DNA of 64,000 nucleotides from Marsupella aquatica (lineage: Eukaryota > Marchantiophyta), in NCBI GenBank assembly GCA_973895155.1, contig OZ316892.1:6572001-6636000 (forward strand), read 5' to 3'. The first letter of the stretch is position 1, and each line of letters starts with the position of its first letter. A model generated the notes under the pieces. That model was not told where the DNA came from, did no database searches, and worked only from the letters and a program-made list of their open reading frames with translations. This document shows positions 43,428 through 54,460 of the stretch, piece by piece. The position numbers and the translations under genes were made by a program.

Positions 43428-44107
43428 CTAAAACAGTCAGAGCTTCCAGAAGTTGGACAAGCAACTCTTGGTGATTATACGAGGAGTTTGGATTTTGGAT
43501 TCTTCCAGCTAATCAAGCTTGTCCGAGAGCTTCCAGAAGTTGGACGGGTAACTCTTGGTGATTACACCAGGAGTTCGGATTCTTCCAGATAATCGAGCAT
43601 TGATGGTTAATTATCAATGGTTGAATATCTGGAAGAATCCTTACTTCTGGGAAGCATCACGAGTATCTGAATCACTTGTCAGCAGTTGCTGTTTCACAAG
43701 CGCGGACCTCTTCTGAGATCCTTCCATTGCCCATGCGATTGTGCGACCTCCTCTCGTATGCATGGTCACTGAAGTCACTGAATCATTACTTCAAACAAGA
43801 GCTTGGAGAAATGGTATGGAGTATTGTAGCAAATCCGAATTGTAGAACAGTCATTGGAGCCGCTCATGATTGTACTTGCCTGATTGGTTCTAATTGCTGA
43901 CTCAGTCCCCGAATCCTCCTGGTAATGTGTCCGAATGGCAAGCAATCAATGATCTGCTCCTGTGAACTTGCAATTAAGCTCACCTGTCCAAAGCATTTTT
44001 CTGTTGTGTCCACAAATACTATGGCACGAGACAGGCAATTATCAGTCCAAGCATCCTTGTGTCTACAACTTACTACACTAAGAGTTGGAACGTGAAGGCC
44101 ACTACGA

Positions 44108-44844
44108 AGACAACCGTTCCAGAGAGAGAGAGAGAGAGAGAGAGAGAGTGCCAACAATTCACCCAAATTGCCAAACTGGATGACAAAGTTGCTCTTCCAG
44201 GTTCACTGAGAGAGTGAGAGAGAGGCAACGGGATATATATACTATCAACAATTCACCCAACAAGCCAAAGTGGATGACAAAGTTGTTCTAGTGAAAGGTT
44301 GAGAGAGATAGGCAACAGAGAGTTGAACCAATTGGCTTAGGTCAATTGGCTAGGGGATTTGCCTGGAACTGAGAGGTCCCAGGTTCAATCCCCCCTCCAC
44401 ACACTGGGGTGTGGAGGGTATTTGTGTGTGGGTGGGATGGGTTTTGTGGGTAGTGGATTGGAGTTCTGATTATCTGCTCGGCCCCTGGTCGTCCACTTTG
44501 TGGCCCTGATTTAATCCTCTCTCCTTCCTGGTGCGGGTCCCTGTCGGATCCGTTGGGGCTCACCCTGGTCTGGGTTCCCTACAGAAAAACTGTCACATTG
44601 GGATGGGGGGAGTCTAATTGTATTTCCTCCCCATTTCCGTTCAAGACAAAAAAAAAAAAGGTTGAGAGAGATAGGCAACAGCATATTGTAATTAAACACA
44701 TCTGAATCACCCAAGCCAATGAAACTGGATGGCAAAGTGGTTGTTCCAGGTTCACTGAGAGAGAGAGATAGGCAACAGGATATTGTTATTAACAATTCTA
44801 AATCACCCAGAAAGCCAATGAAACTGGATGACAAAGTAGTTGTT

Positions 44845-44883
<39 letters not shown>

Positions 44884-44990
44884 CAACAGGATACTCTAAT
44901 TAAACAGTTCTGAATCACCCAAAAAACCAATGAAACTATAATTAAACAATTCTGAATCACCCAAAAAGCCAATGAAACTGGATGACAACT
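44108..44990. repeat. Expanded GA-bearing VNTR, interrupted by a SINE
   Basis: Units with GGATGACAAAGT and a following GAGAGAGAG tract occur near 44179, 44271, 44727, 44826 and 44980, so R3 has more units than R2. GA tracts vary from about 10 to 40 bp (44124-44148, 44849-44882). Confidence 0.8.
44319..44656 (+). mobile_element. tRNA-type SINE with 25-bp target-site duplication
   Basis: The flanking direct repeats at 44294-44318 and 44657-44681 are identical over 25 bp, including GAGAGAGATAGGCAACAG. The head has polymerase III promoter-like boxes: TTAGGTCAATTGG (44337-44349, box A) and GGTTCAATCCC (44382-44392, box B). The tail ends TTCAAGAC followed by about 12 A. R2 has the same GAGAGAGATAGGCAACAG site uninterrupted at about 38204-38222, so the unoccupied site is preserved in the paralogous segment. 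Confidence 0.9.
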
Positions 44991-45278
44991 CACAAGACCC
45001 TCAGCCCTATGGTAGCCCAGTTTGAGACCATGGTTGAACTTTCTCTCCCTCCTTGGTTTGGGTCCAACCCAATAATTTGGGACCTTGGTTTAACTTTCTC
45101 TCACTCCTTGGTTTGGGTCCTGTCAGATCCCTGGGTATCATCCCAATCTAGCTACCCTACACAGGCCCATGCTTTGGAGTAGTCTACTGTTGGATGCGTC
45201 TGTTTTTGGTTTGAAGGCAAAAATTGCAATTTTGTGGAAAGGGCAATCCTTTACTCAACATTAATTTCACATTGGGTC

Positions 45279-45281
<3 letters not shown>

Positions 45282-45320
<39 letters not shown>
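45282..45320. repeat. GA microsatellite
   Basis: An uninterrupted GA repeat of about 39 bp just outside the right end of R3. Confidence 0.95.
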
Positions 45321-45322
<2 letters not shown>

Positions 45323-45728
45323 CCTCCTCCATATACCCATGGTATAGGCCTTCCCAAAAAGGGGTGAGTGTGGTATGCATATTTTTTTGGTGAAATTAGC
45401 CACACTCACCAAAAAGACCACCTTTGAGCTGGACCAGTCTCCCTGAAATCTTTTTGCGTGATCCATTTGCGTCAATTTTGGTCACACGGTCGAACAAAAT
45501 AAAACGTTTAAAAAAAATACTGGACCGGTCTCCTTGAATCTTTTTGCCTCCGATCGCTGTCAGCGACAAATTCCCACAAAAAAAGTGGCAGACACAAAAA
45601 TGTGTCTTTGCACACTCCTGACCCATGACCAAAACTGGTAGTTTTGGGTGTCATTGTTTTCCTCAAAGTCAAGGTTTGAGATGCCCTACTAGACATGGAA
45701 TCCAATTTGCTTACTTAGCTTGGGTAGC
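45321..45728. other. No recognisable gene
   Basis: Two partial copies of a CTGGACC(A/G)GTCTCC...GAATCTTTTTGC motif at about 45428 and 45518 suggest a small diverged tandem duplication. No gene. Confidence 0.4.
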
Positions 45729-45794
45729 TGCAAAAGTACCCTACAGTAGTAGCAACCTGGGTGTCACTTCCAAAAATCTACTGAGTGTACATAT

Positions 45795-46630
45795 ATAGTA
45801 ATGTCCTGTTTAGACGGCATTGTGGGATGCCCCCCCCCCCCCCCCCCAACACACACCCACCCAAAATGAGAGTTTTAGTTTTGAGAGGCTATAATCTGAT
45901 TACCCCTTCCTTGCACCTAAAACAGAGATAAGACAAAAAAACAACCTTGCTTGCAAAAGAATAAACAGTCTACGGTGGATAAGTGCAGTCTGTATAAGTG
46001 CATTCTGTGGGTAACTGCAGGGTGATCATGCAGTCCTCTAATATTACAATGTTTTTTTTGTAAACGCAGCACGTTTGTAGGCAGGTTGACGTCACTAAAC
46101 GACAAATACATAAGCATATCATTTTCCGTCTATAAGAGTGCACATGCATTACACAATTACTGCAACACATATGCTAGAAGCATTTATTGATAAGTGCATT
46201 GGACTACTACACATGGTAGTCTCATGCACTTATTCAGTTGAATGGTGTAGTGTGAGGATTGAGGGTGTGAGGAGTCCAATGCATATGGCCTGAAAGGACG
46301 CTTGCAGCAGGGCATAAGTGATTTCACATGCACCTATGGAGAAGTGCATAAATGACACCCAAGCACTTATCGCATAGTGCATACGGGAGTGCATAGCATG
46401 TATAAGTGCAGGCTTGGGGTGTCTTCCCGGGAGGTAGACTGGAACTATGTTATTTCCCCTGAATCTTTGCCCCCATCTCACTTCACTTTCAGTTTGTCCT
46501 TATTGATTTAATTTGTCTTTATCTAAAGTTACTCTGTAGGCTTCTCTCTAGAAGTCTAGACCCCAACTCTAGTTTATAGTCATATAGATTTTTGCTCATA
46601 ATGCTCGATCCTCAAACAGGACATTACTAT
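45795..46630. repeat. 17-bp perfect inverted repeat pair
   Basis: ATAGTAATGTCCTGTTT at 45795-45811 has its exact complement at 46614-46630. The pair brackets the interrupted copy of the dispersed repeat. Confidence 0.85.
45905..46597. mobile_element. Insert with repeated ATAAGTGCA words in both orientations
   Basis: This block interrupts the dispersed repeat. AAGTGCA or its complement TGCACTT occurs about seven times (near 45979, 45996, 46193, 46223, 46340, 46365, 46402), and ATAAGTGCATTGGACTACTA at 46190 forms an imperfect hairpin with the sequence ending at 46230. Clusters of short motifs in both orientations occur in the subterminal regions of some DNA transposons. No transposase and no clear target duplication were seen. 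Confidence 0.45.
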
Positions 46631-47050
46631 AAAGAGACTTTTATTTTTTCCAATTTTAGTGAAACTAGAGGAGAATCTTTCTAACAAGGTGATTGAATCG
46701 TGTCTGGGCATAGTTGTAGCTCCCATAATAAGCTGCAAAACTACTCTCCGTGCTAGCAACCTGGGGGGTCACTTCCAAAATGTTACATATATAGCAATGT
46801 CCTGTTTAGAGGGCATAGTGGGATGATGTAGTGCCTCCCCCCAAAATGAGAATTTCAGTTTTGAGGGGCTATTATTGCCCATAATGCTCCTGAAAAAGTA
46901 CCGTACCATAAGAGACTTTTATTTTTTCCATTTTTAGCAATACTAGAGGAGAATCTTCCTAACATAAAGACTTTTGTTATTTTTCTCTTTGTATTGTTCA
47001 GTGCCATACAGCCTCCCTTCTTTTGAGGAGGGCATTATGTGAAGTATACC

Positions 47051-48969
47051 AAAAATAGGAAAGGTAAACCCAAATACAGTGTTACCAAATAAAATAACAT
47101 AATAACTTGTATCAAAATCACAAGATTTGTTTTTAACTTCTTTCATGCCTTTGGCCAATTGCAGGCCCTTTTGCTTGGATTTTCTATTCAGAGATTCATT
47201 TTTTCTTGTTTGTTACCAAAAAATCACTCAAGTTTTACGCACATTAATGTCCTAGTTACTGGCATTTTATTATAATGGCCGGGGAGCTACAAGATGCCAA
47301 GTACTAATTTTAACGATATCAAAAGTTTCAGGGTGACTAATGGGCTGCGCATGGAAAAAGCACATAGTGGCAGCAATAGGTCCATGTCATGATTCGACAA
47401 ACAAGATTTCCATAATCCTCCATTGATGAAAGAGATTCCGTGCCAATATCACGTTTCATAAACAGACCATCACAAGAATGATTAGCTCAAAAAAATTATT
47501 AAATCACATAAGAGTCTCAAGTGTAATTGTGGTGGACTTTTGCTAAGATTCTTGGGCTTTTGGGCTCTTTGATCGTCCTGGTGTTTTCCTTTGTTTCTCC
47601 CCTCTTTACTAAAGTGTCTCAAACCTGAAGGGCCACAAAAAACACCTTGCCCAAAATGTACAAATTTTGGACAGTTGGTCACAAGTGGTAAACTACACAT
47701 TTGTGAGTCCACCACTTTGCTTTTGGGAAACCTGTGTTATCATGACCGGAGCCAAAATTAAAAGGTTTGAGAGGCACTATTTGTCTCCTACCTCTGGGTA
47801 CATGTCTCCCCGTCGGATGTTTTTTTATTTTCTTGCAGTGTGATATACATATAGAGAGAAACTCAATTGTTAGTAGACTGAAATGAAAATGGACCGGACT
47901 ACAGTGCTGTAAGAGCCCAGTCCAGGCTCGTGAGGCGGGGGGACAGTGTGTAACCAGGTCAGCAACAGAGTTTTAGAGAGCATCAAACGTTCCTAACTTA
48001 CTATGTAATTATTTTACGGTAGGGGACTAATGACAAGGACGTAGGCCTTTAGCAACTCGTCCTGCCCTGGACCACGTCGAGCGTAAAGTACGGGACTATT
48101 GGCGTCTCTCCGGCCCAACAATCTACCGGCTGTGGTGCTGCACTCGATTATTGGGATAGATCTTGACAGTACATCTCTCAATGGTCGTGGCGGCACAGTC
48201 CACTCGAACCTTCCTGCTGGGTTTCAAAGGGACAAAATAAGGGATGATAGCTTGCAGTCCAAGGTACAGCAGTGTACTGTTTTGATTCACGGAGAGTAGA
48301 TATTATGTGCTATTAACAACTCACCCCTCGAGTGCAAAGCATGGAATTCATACCCTTTTCAGTTTCCTGGGAGGGGAAATTTTCACTGTTGTTGGACAAA
48401 CTCGGGATATAGAGATACTTGAGATTTAGACTGGAATTGACGTGCGCAAAAGAGCAAATTTGCCGCAGACTCTCGCACTTCTTCCTATGGACAATCTGTG
48501 CGTGAGAGGACTCCCCTTGTTTCTGAAATTATCTATCATCGAATAATTATGTTCTGGTCACCCGTTCTGTTCTCCTCTTGCACTCCCTCGATTTGTATGT
48601 CTTATAATAACGAAGTTTCAGTTAAAAATTAAAGCTCTTTGGTGTTTCTTGAATCTTGCCTAACCCGAGTGACCCGCCCTTGGAAGGTCCATCCATGCAG
48701 ATTGGTACGTGGCTCATAGCTGCAGCAGCAAAATCTATGGAGATAAGGATGCAGCTAGTCTAGTTGCAGAACTACTGTAGCAAAGGTAGAGGAAGGTGCA
48801 ACAACAGTATGTTGAGTGTAGAAGTGGGATTCAAGTTGCTCTGCTCTCAGTTTTGGAACATCACATGAAGGATGGCAAACTTTGCATAGCATCCAGACCG
48901 TCCGCTACTTCACTGGCTAGCAGGAAACGCTCTCACTGTCGTCCACAGAGATGCAGGAACTAACCTCGA
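47051..48969. other. No recognisable gene
   Basis: Nothing convincing was found on either strand. Confidence 0.4.
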
Positions 48970-49322
48970 TTAAGATATCGTCAGGAAGAGACTACTGTAG
49001 CTAGCGCAGAAGAACGGATTTGCCAAGGCTGGGACACTTAGTTTGGTGGGACAGTATGCGTCGACAAGCAACTGCACCCCATTCACAGACCCACTCAACT
49101 CCTTGCATGCTAAAAATACTGCCGACCCAGCCAAATCCTTCGGCTCCCCCATCCTCCCTAGTGGGATCCTGTTCTCCATATATCTCCTGTTCTCCTCATT
49201 CGATAGATGCTCCTCATTTAACCTCGTCCGAATCGTGCCGGGCAACAAAGCATTGCATCTGATCTTGTACTTGCCCAGCGCCATGGCCATACTCTGCATC
49301 AGGGACAGTACGCCGGCTCTCC
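48970..49322 (-). pseudogene. Short-chain dehydrogenase C-terminal fragment, rhamnose-dehydrogenase-like
   Basis: The minus strand encodes AGVLSLMQSMAMALGKYKIR, CNALLPGTIRTRLNEEHLS, RIPLGRMGEPKDLAGSAVFL and ELSGSVNGVQLLVDAY, the C-terminal third of a classical NAD(P)-dependent SDR. The combination ALGKY.IRCNALLPGTIRT plus YMENRIPLGRMGEP is closest in my memory to L-rhamnose-1-dehydrogenase-type SDRs of fungi and bacteria. The usual GAQLLVDGG end has become GVQLLVDAY. The Rossmann glycine motif and the YxxxK active site are not found immediately upstream. A weak match around 49540-49390 (YVVSYLVRSEHNIIAKESF) may be a remnant of the N-terminal half. I call it a gene fragment; an unrecognised multi-exon gene is possible. 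Confidence 0.6.
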
Positions 49323-50224
49323 ATTGATTTCATTCACAGACCCTAGACTCTCCATTGGTCTGCTATTGAGTAGTAGGTTTTCCATCTGCCACTCCTTTAG
49401 TTCAGGAGAATCATGAATGTCCACGATCAAAAAGCCTGCCTGGCAGCTAGCTTCGTGGGTTAAGTTCTGAAGCTTTCCTTGGCTATGATGTTGTGCTCAG
49501 ACCGAACAAGATAGCTGACAACGTATGTGACGAGGTGACACGCCCAGCAGATTGTTTTTGTCTGTCGGGTCAACTAATCAATCTCCCGAAAACGATTTTT
49601 TTGTTTGTCTTTCCTAAAGATTGTAGATGAGTTGATCGATCCCTGTCCTTTTGTAACGACATTATATCCAGATCGAGCAGTGGGCAGTTGAATGTTAAAC
49701 TTTGGACGATTGCATGATGTCGAGATTGAGGAGCTCTGGGGGATATCCTTAGATGACATCGTGAAGAACAAAAGTAGACTAGAAGGGTGCGGATAACCCT
49801 CGATCTTGCTTGATACACCCCCGAGTGAGGACTTCTTCGTACAAAAGTTGCCTATTAATTACAAGTGGTGTAGCAACCAGAGTCTCTGTTGAGAGCAAAC
49901 TGAGAACAATCCCGAGGCTCACCTACTGTAGGAACCTTCGAAAATCCATTTCAAGTGGGTACGTACAATGAGAATTTCTTCCAGAGAGCTTGCGATATGG
50001 ATGCAAGAGCTTTGCGGCTTGATGGACTTAAGATTTGGATGCAGAAGCTTTTTGACTGGCAGGGCTGAGCCGATTCTATTGCTGATCAAACATCTGCACC
50101 GAGTTTTGGCAGGCAAGGCTGGTGCTAGATCCAGTCTTTGAGTGAGGATTAATTTGACAGTAAGTTTATTAATCACTGGGATTTTATGGTCCGTACTTTT
50201 GTTAATTAGAAGCAATTGATGAGC
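49323..50224. other. No clear gene
   Basis: Apart from the possible SDR remnant at 49390-49540 on the minus strand, nothing was recognised. Confidence 0.35.
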
Positions 50225-50241
50225 AAAAAGCTACATTTACC

Positions 50242-50574
50242 TCCACGTCCACCATGATCCCCCCGCCCCTGCTCAGGTTTTGAAGCTGCACTGCAGACTG
50301 ACTGATTGAGTCATTTCTCTCTCACGGACCCATTGAATGGAACCCCGCCGGAACCTGATCACTGGCCGGTCTTTAGGAGTGTGCTGCTCCGACTGCAGTT
50401 TCTAAATTACTTGTTTAGTTGCCTCTTTCTGAGGCCCAGCTTCCTTCCTGGTGCCGGTCCTCCCGGTTTTGTTGCAAGTCGACCTTTGGTCCCTTGGGGT
50501 GATATCTTTTTGTGGCCCCCCTTTTTGTATGCTGGCTTTTTGAATGGAATTCATTTGGCTTTTTCAAGGCAAAA
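50242..50574 (+). mobile_element. Retroposed element with 17-bp target-site duplication
   Basis: AAAAAGCTACATTTACC flanks the insert at 50225-50241 and 50575-50591. The insert ends GGCTTTTTCAAGGC plus an A-run, and contains TTCCTTCCTGGTGC, words shared with the SINE at 44.3 kb (TTCCTGGTGC and the TTCAAGAC tail). No pol III boxes are evident, so it may be a truncated SINE or a LINE 3' end. Confidence 0.8.
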
Positions 50575-50591
50575 AAAAAGCTACATTTACC

Positions 50592-53361
50592 ATGGATGAT
50601 GTGCACGCATCGTTCAGATAGGCATGGGTTTTATTGACTGACCAAGTAGAAATACTCGGTCACTTTGAAGAATCCAGCGTTGAGTGACGTTCACTCAACA
50701 GCTACAGATATGTACCGTTCCAGATGTATACGGCCAGCGACCATCCACTTGGCAATTTGATACTGAAGCTTTGAATTGAAGAACTTGCACGAGCTTCTAA
50801 AGTGCTACAAGTAGAATTGGAGTTTTCGTATAATATTTCTTTAATCTGCCCCCGTAACGAAGTGGTACTCAGGCACTCCTGCTCTTGCGGTTGAGCCAGC
50901 TTAGTGGATCCGCAAGGCGTTGTAAGAAAACTTGCGCTCTACTCCCAATTCAGATTGGACGCTGGGTTCGGTTTTGGTTTCTTAAAAAAGGGTCTGAGGT
51001 CTCTACCCAAAGGAGGATCTTGGAATTATTTTGCATTGTGATTACAGGTCTTGTAATATAATGAGTCATCTCATGCTGCTTTCCTGTCGCTAGAGAAATT
51101 AGAAAATGCTGTGTAGCATTAAGTGGAACGCTAATGAAGTCTATAGAAAGGACAGCGTTTGGCAATGATTCAAGTTTAGAAGACTATATTGAAGAAGACA
51201 ACTCACCAGAAAACGTTACTTTATGGATTGGGATTTTCCTGTTTGTGTTTGCAAGGACACGATGCAAAGTCAATTGAAGCGACGGTGCATTACTGCAAGT
51301 TAGGTCACAAGTTGAAGCAAAGACTATATATCTCTCGTCCGTGATTTGTAGATGGAGAAGATGCTCTTTGTGATTTGATGATGAGCTTTCTCGACTTGAA
51401 ACACAGTCGTTAAGCCGGTTGTGGTGGCAGCGGCAAAGCTAGAAATACAGGTGGTGACTAAATCATAACGAGATCATCCGCATCTAACAGAAACAGAAGG
51501 AAGCAGCAACAGAGCCATGGAAGTTTTTTGGTTAGCTTATGGCAGATAGAAGATTACCCTCTCCGAGTGGCAAGGATAATCTCCCGTCTGGCAAATTATT
51601 ATCACATCATTTCCTTCTTGAACAAAATGAAACTTAACGGTAGACAGATAGGTAAATTGATAAAATTTTACAAGGCTGAGAAAACAGATCCCTATAGAAA
51701 ATGACATCTCTTCTCGTAGATCTAAACTGGTTCCCATTCCTAGTTTCCTAGGATATTTCCAGAGGGACAATTGTTGAAATCCAAGTTGACATGGCTGCAC
51801 AGAACAAAGGCACTTTGCAGAAGAACTTTGATGGGCATGAAGGCACAATCTTTCCTGTACTCTGCTTTCCAACGAGTTTGACATATCGAATTTGCACCTC
51901 CCATTCACAATAATTAGACAGAGCGATTCAAGAGCAGATGTGACAATGAATTCGACAACCTACTGTGCATCAGATTCGAAATTTTCACTTTGATGGGGTG
52001 GAAGAAGGATGACGTTTCTTCTGTGGTCTGTCAGGACAAATCGAAAGCAACAGTAATGAAACTGGCATTTGAGCATTGGGAACCCAAACCTCCAGCACCA
52101 AAGTGTCTTATTAACAAGTAAGTAAAGTTAGCTAGCCTGAAGGTACACTAGTCTCTTACTAAATTGCCCGCTTTATGATTCTTGATCATCTAGACATGCT
52201 TAGCGAAGTCCTCACCGTTGTATGAAAAACCGTACTAACATGAAGCCTTAAAGGATGAGTCCAAGGCCCTAATTCCCTTTTCATGATTTTTCCAAAAGTG
52301 CTTTAAAAAAGCATATAAAAATGAAACATATTTTGTGAACTTTGCTATTATAATTCTTTCAATGAAAGTCTTGGGGTATTTTCAACATCATTTTCACAAT
52401 TACCAAAACAACAAATCCATACTTAATTGCAAACATCAAATACACAGTCTTTGATCTGAGTTTGTGCAAACTCAAAATCTTAGGTAGAATGCCACTATCC
52501 ATTGTAGGCGTGCTCTAAGTCCACTAAATCTCTAAATGCAATGCAACTCAACTAATCTAAGGCTTCTCTAACCTCCTTGATCTCCACTTCTAGAAGATCC
52601 TCGCTTCAATCCGAGCTAGCTCAATAGTTGCATCTTCTGTTGCACCCTCTACTCTAGTGCGCTTAACGTCCTCCTCACTCTCTTGATCCATACCAATATC
52701 TAAATGTACATTGAGTTTGATTTGGGCAGCCACCTGGCTTCATGAAATATGAAGCCGGGTTCTCACCTGAAAGAAGCTACCTGATCCTCCTAGCTCCCTC
52801 CACTTAATTCCCCCAAGCTCGATAGTTCTCTCTGCTTCTGCTCCCAATCCACCCACCTTGGACTCATTTTTGATCCAGACCAGGCCTGGTAAAAAATCCT
52901 CCCTGGATCAATCTTGATTCCCGTTCACCCCTCCCCTGGTCCCGGATTAGTGAAACCCTTCCCCAATCCTAAACCCTCCCCCCAATTTTTTACCGCTCTG
53001 ATGGTTGATCGTTCCCTGACGGTCGATCGTCCACCCTCCTCCAATCCCTAAATGGTCCCCCTTCCAATCCCCTTCCAATCCTTATCAATCCCATTCCAAT
53101 CTCCCTTGCTTCCTCTCCCATCCTCCACTCGCTCCCTTTTCAATCCTTAGGCCTGCTCGATTGAGATCTAGCTCTCAAGCTCAATTTTTCATGAATTATC
53201 CTTGATCCTTTGTGGCTATCTACCCTAATTGGAATCTGTCTCATTTAATCAGAGTCTACCCCGGGAGTCTACCACAGCTAATTCAAGCAGCACTCAATCA
53301 CAGTAGAAACTCAATCAGTAATCAAATCTGAGAAATCAAAGTCCAACACTCAGTTGAAATC
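50592..53361. other. No gene; pyrimidine-rich tract at 52.8-53.15 kb
   Basis: No coding region recognised. From about 52780 to 53160 the plus strand is strongly pyrimidine-rich (CCCTCC, TTCCAATCCC words repeated), and CGATCGTCC/GTTGATCGTTCC words recur. Confidence 0.45.
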
Positions 53362-54171
53362 CAGCAATCAAATCTAAGCAATCAAAGCATCAACATCAAA
53401 CCAGGAATTCAAAATTTCAGCTTCAAGATTTTGAAGGTTACAGCAGAGACCAACAGTCCTTCCGAGACCATGAATTAGGCCTGACCTCAATCGGCAGCTG
53501 ATGACAGCACCTTGATGCAACTTGAGCTTAAGTGAGGGCCAATAGCCCTCTCCAGACCGCAGCCTCCTTTGCCATAGCCAATTGGCTACCCTCACCCTTT
53601 GTAGGTCACTGAGCTTGCAACGCAGTCTTTGCCCTTTGTATTTTGCCACAACCAGTTTTGGGCTTCATGAATTCATGAAGCTTTTGGTTTCTCAGTTTCC
53701 CAGGTGGTAGCCCCTTCATGAATTCATGAAAGGGAATAAGGTATCTTAGGGAGAGAATCTCCAAAATAGCCAAAAGAAAGACTTCAAAAGAGAAAGAAAG
53801 GGGATCATAAAGACAAACCACTCAAAAAATGCCAAAAATATGGTGAAATAAAAGCAAAAAGTGCTCCAAATGCCAATATTCCAAAAAGCATATGGAAATA
53901 GTAGGTCAACAAGACAAACTCTCCAATCATGAGTCATGGAAGTATCATGGTGAGCAAAAACATATGGGTTTTTAATGCCAATGTTTATCCTCATGAAACG
54001 TGGGAATGCAAACCTAAAAATGATTTATTTCTCCAAGTAAACTAGATTACGTAGTCCAAACAATATTGTGAGATTAATAATTGAGCAATGTAGTAAAGGG
54101 AGGTACGAGGAAAGGAAAAGGCCCAATGAAAGAAGCCCTAAGATGCCCAACAAGCCAAAAAGTCAAAGGAA
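53362..54171 (-). repeat. Host repeat flanking the copia element, left side
   Basis: Minus-strand open frames here are unrecognised. The 20-bp palindrome centred on CATGAATTCATG at 53662-53681 and a second at 53715-53730 recur as a 14-bp core at 60287-60300 on the other side of the copia element. The text following the motif (TGAATTCATGAAG, then TGT...GCGCTGCAACAAGC-like words) is loosely shared, suggesting one older dispersed element. Confidence 0.4.
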
Positions 54172-54176
54172 TAAGA

Positions 54177-54460
54177 TGATGGGTATAATCCTTATCCCGA
54201 GACACCATGCACATGTAAATACCATACAAAATAGTCGACACAACGAGTACATGGTTCACCTCACGACTGAGGCTACGTCCACGGGAAAGCAAGAGACCTT
54301 TACTTCTCTCTTGCTCCACTCCAACAATGAATTGAAGATCCACCAGGGGCTGGCATCAGCCCTGGTTATATACAACATGCATCATTGCTAACCTTAGCTA
54401 AGTAGCCTAACTATGGTTAGCCCTAGAGTCACAATGCAAGACTAAGAGCAATACTCAACA
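54177..54460 (-). repeat. Copia 3' LTR
   Basis: 284-bp LTR, TG...CA ends. It differs from the partner by a missing 12-bp block (TGTGGCGAGGTA) and scattered substitutions. Confidence 0.9.

Larger units (their letters stand above)
43373..45245. repeat. Segmental duplication R3, second copy of R2
   Basis: The same succession as R2 is found here: paired AGCTTCCAGAAGTTGGAC blocks, the TTCAAACAAGAGCTTGGAGA block at 43792, GA VNTR, and the final block around 45012-45243 that matches 38640-38880 nearly base for base. R3 differs from R2 by extra VNTR units and a SINE. The 38.9-43.37 kb interval, with a LINE, the copia remnant and the PGM copy, separates R2 from R3. Confidence 0.85.
45729..47050. repeat. 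Two tandem copies of the dispersed 10-kb repeat, first one interrupted
   Basis: Copy 1 begins near 45745 (AGCAACCTGGGTGTCACTTC) and copy 2 near 46758 (AGCAACCTGGGGGGTCACTT). Both contain ATGTCCTGTTTAGA at the start of the body. Copy 2 continues GGGGCTATTATTGCCCATAATG and AGAGGAGAATCTTCCTAACA within 150 bp. In copy 1 these halves are separated by about 690 bp of foreign sequence (roughly 45905-46597). Confidence 0.8.

Noticed and set aside
51537-51908. 123-codon minus-strand frame
   Set aside because: No recognisable domain and no neighbouring exons with family motifs.
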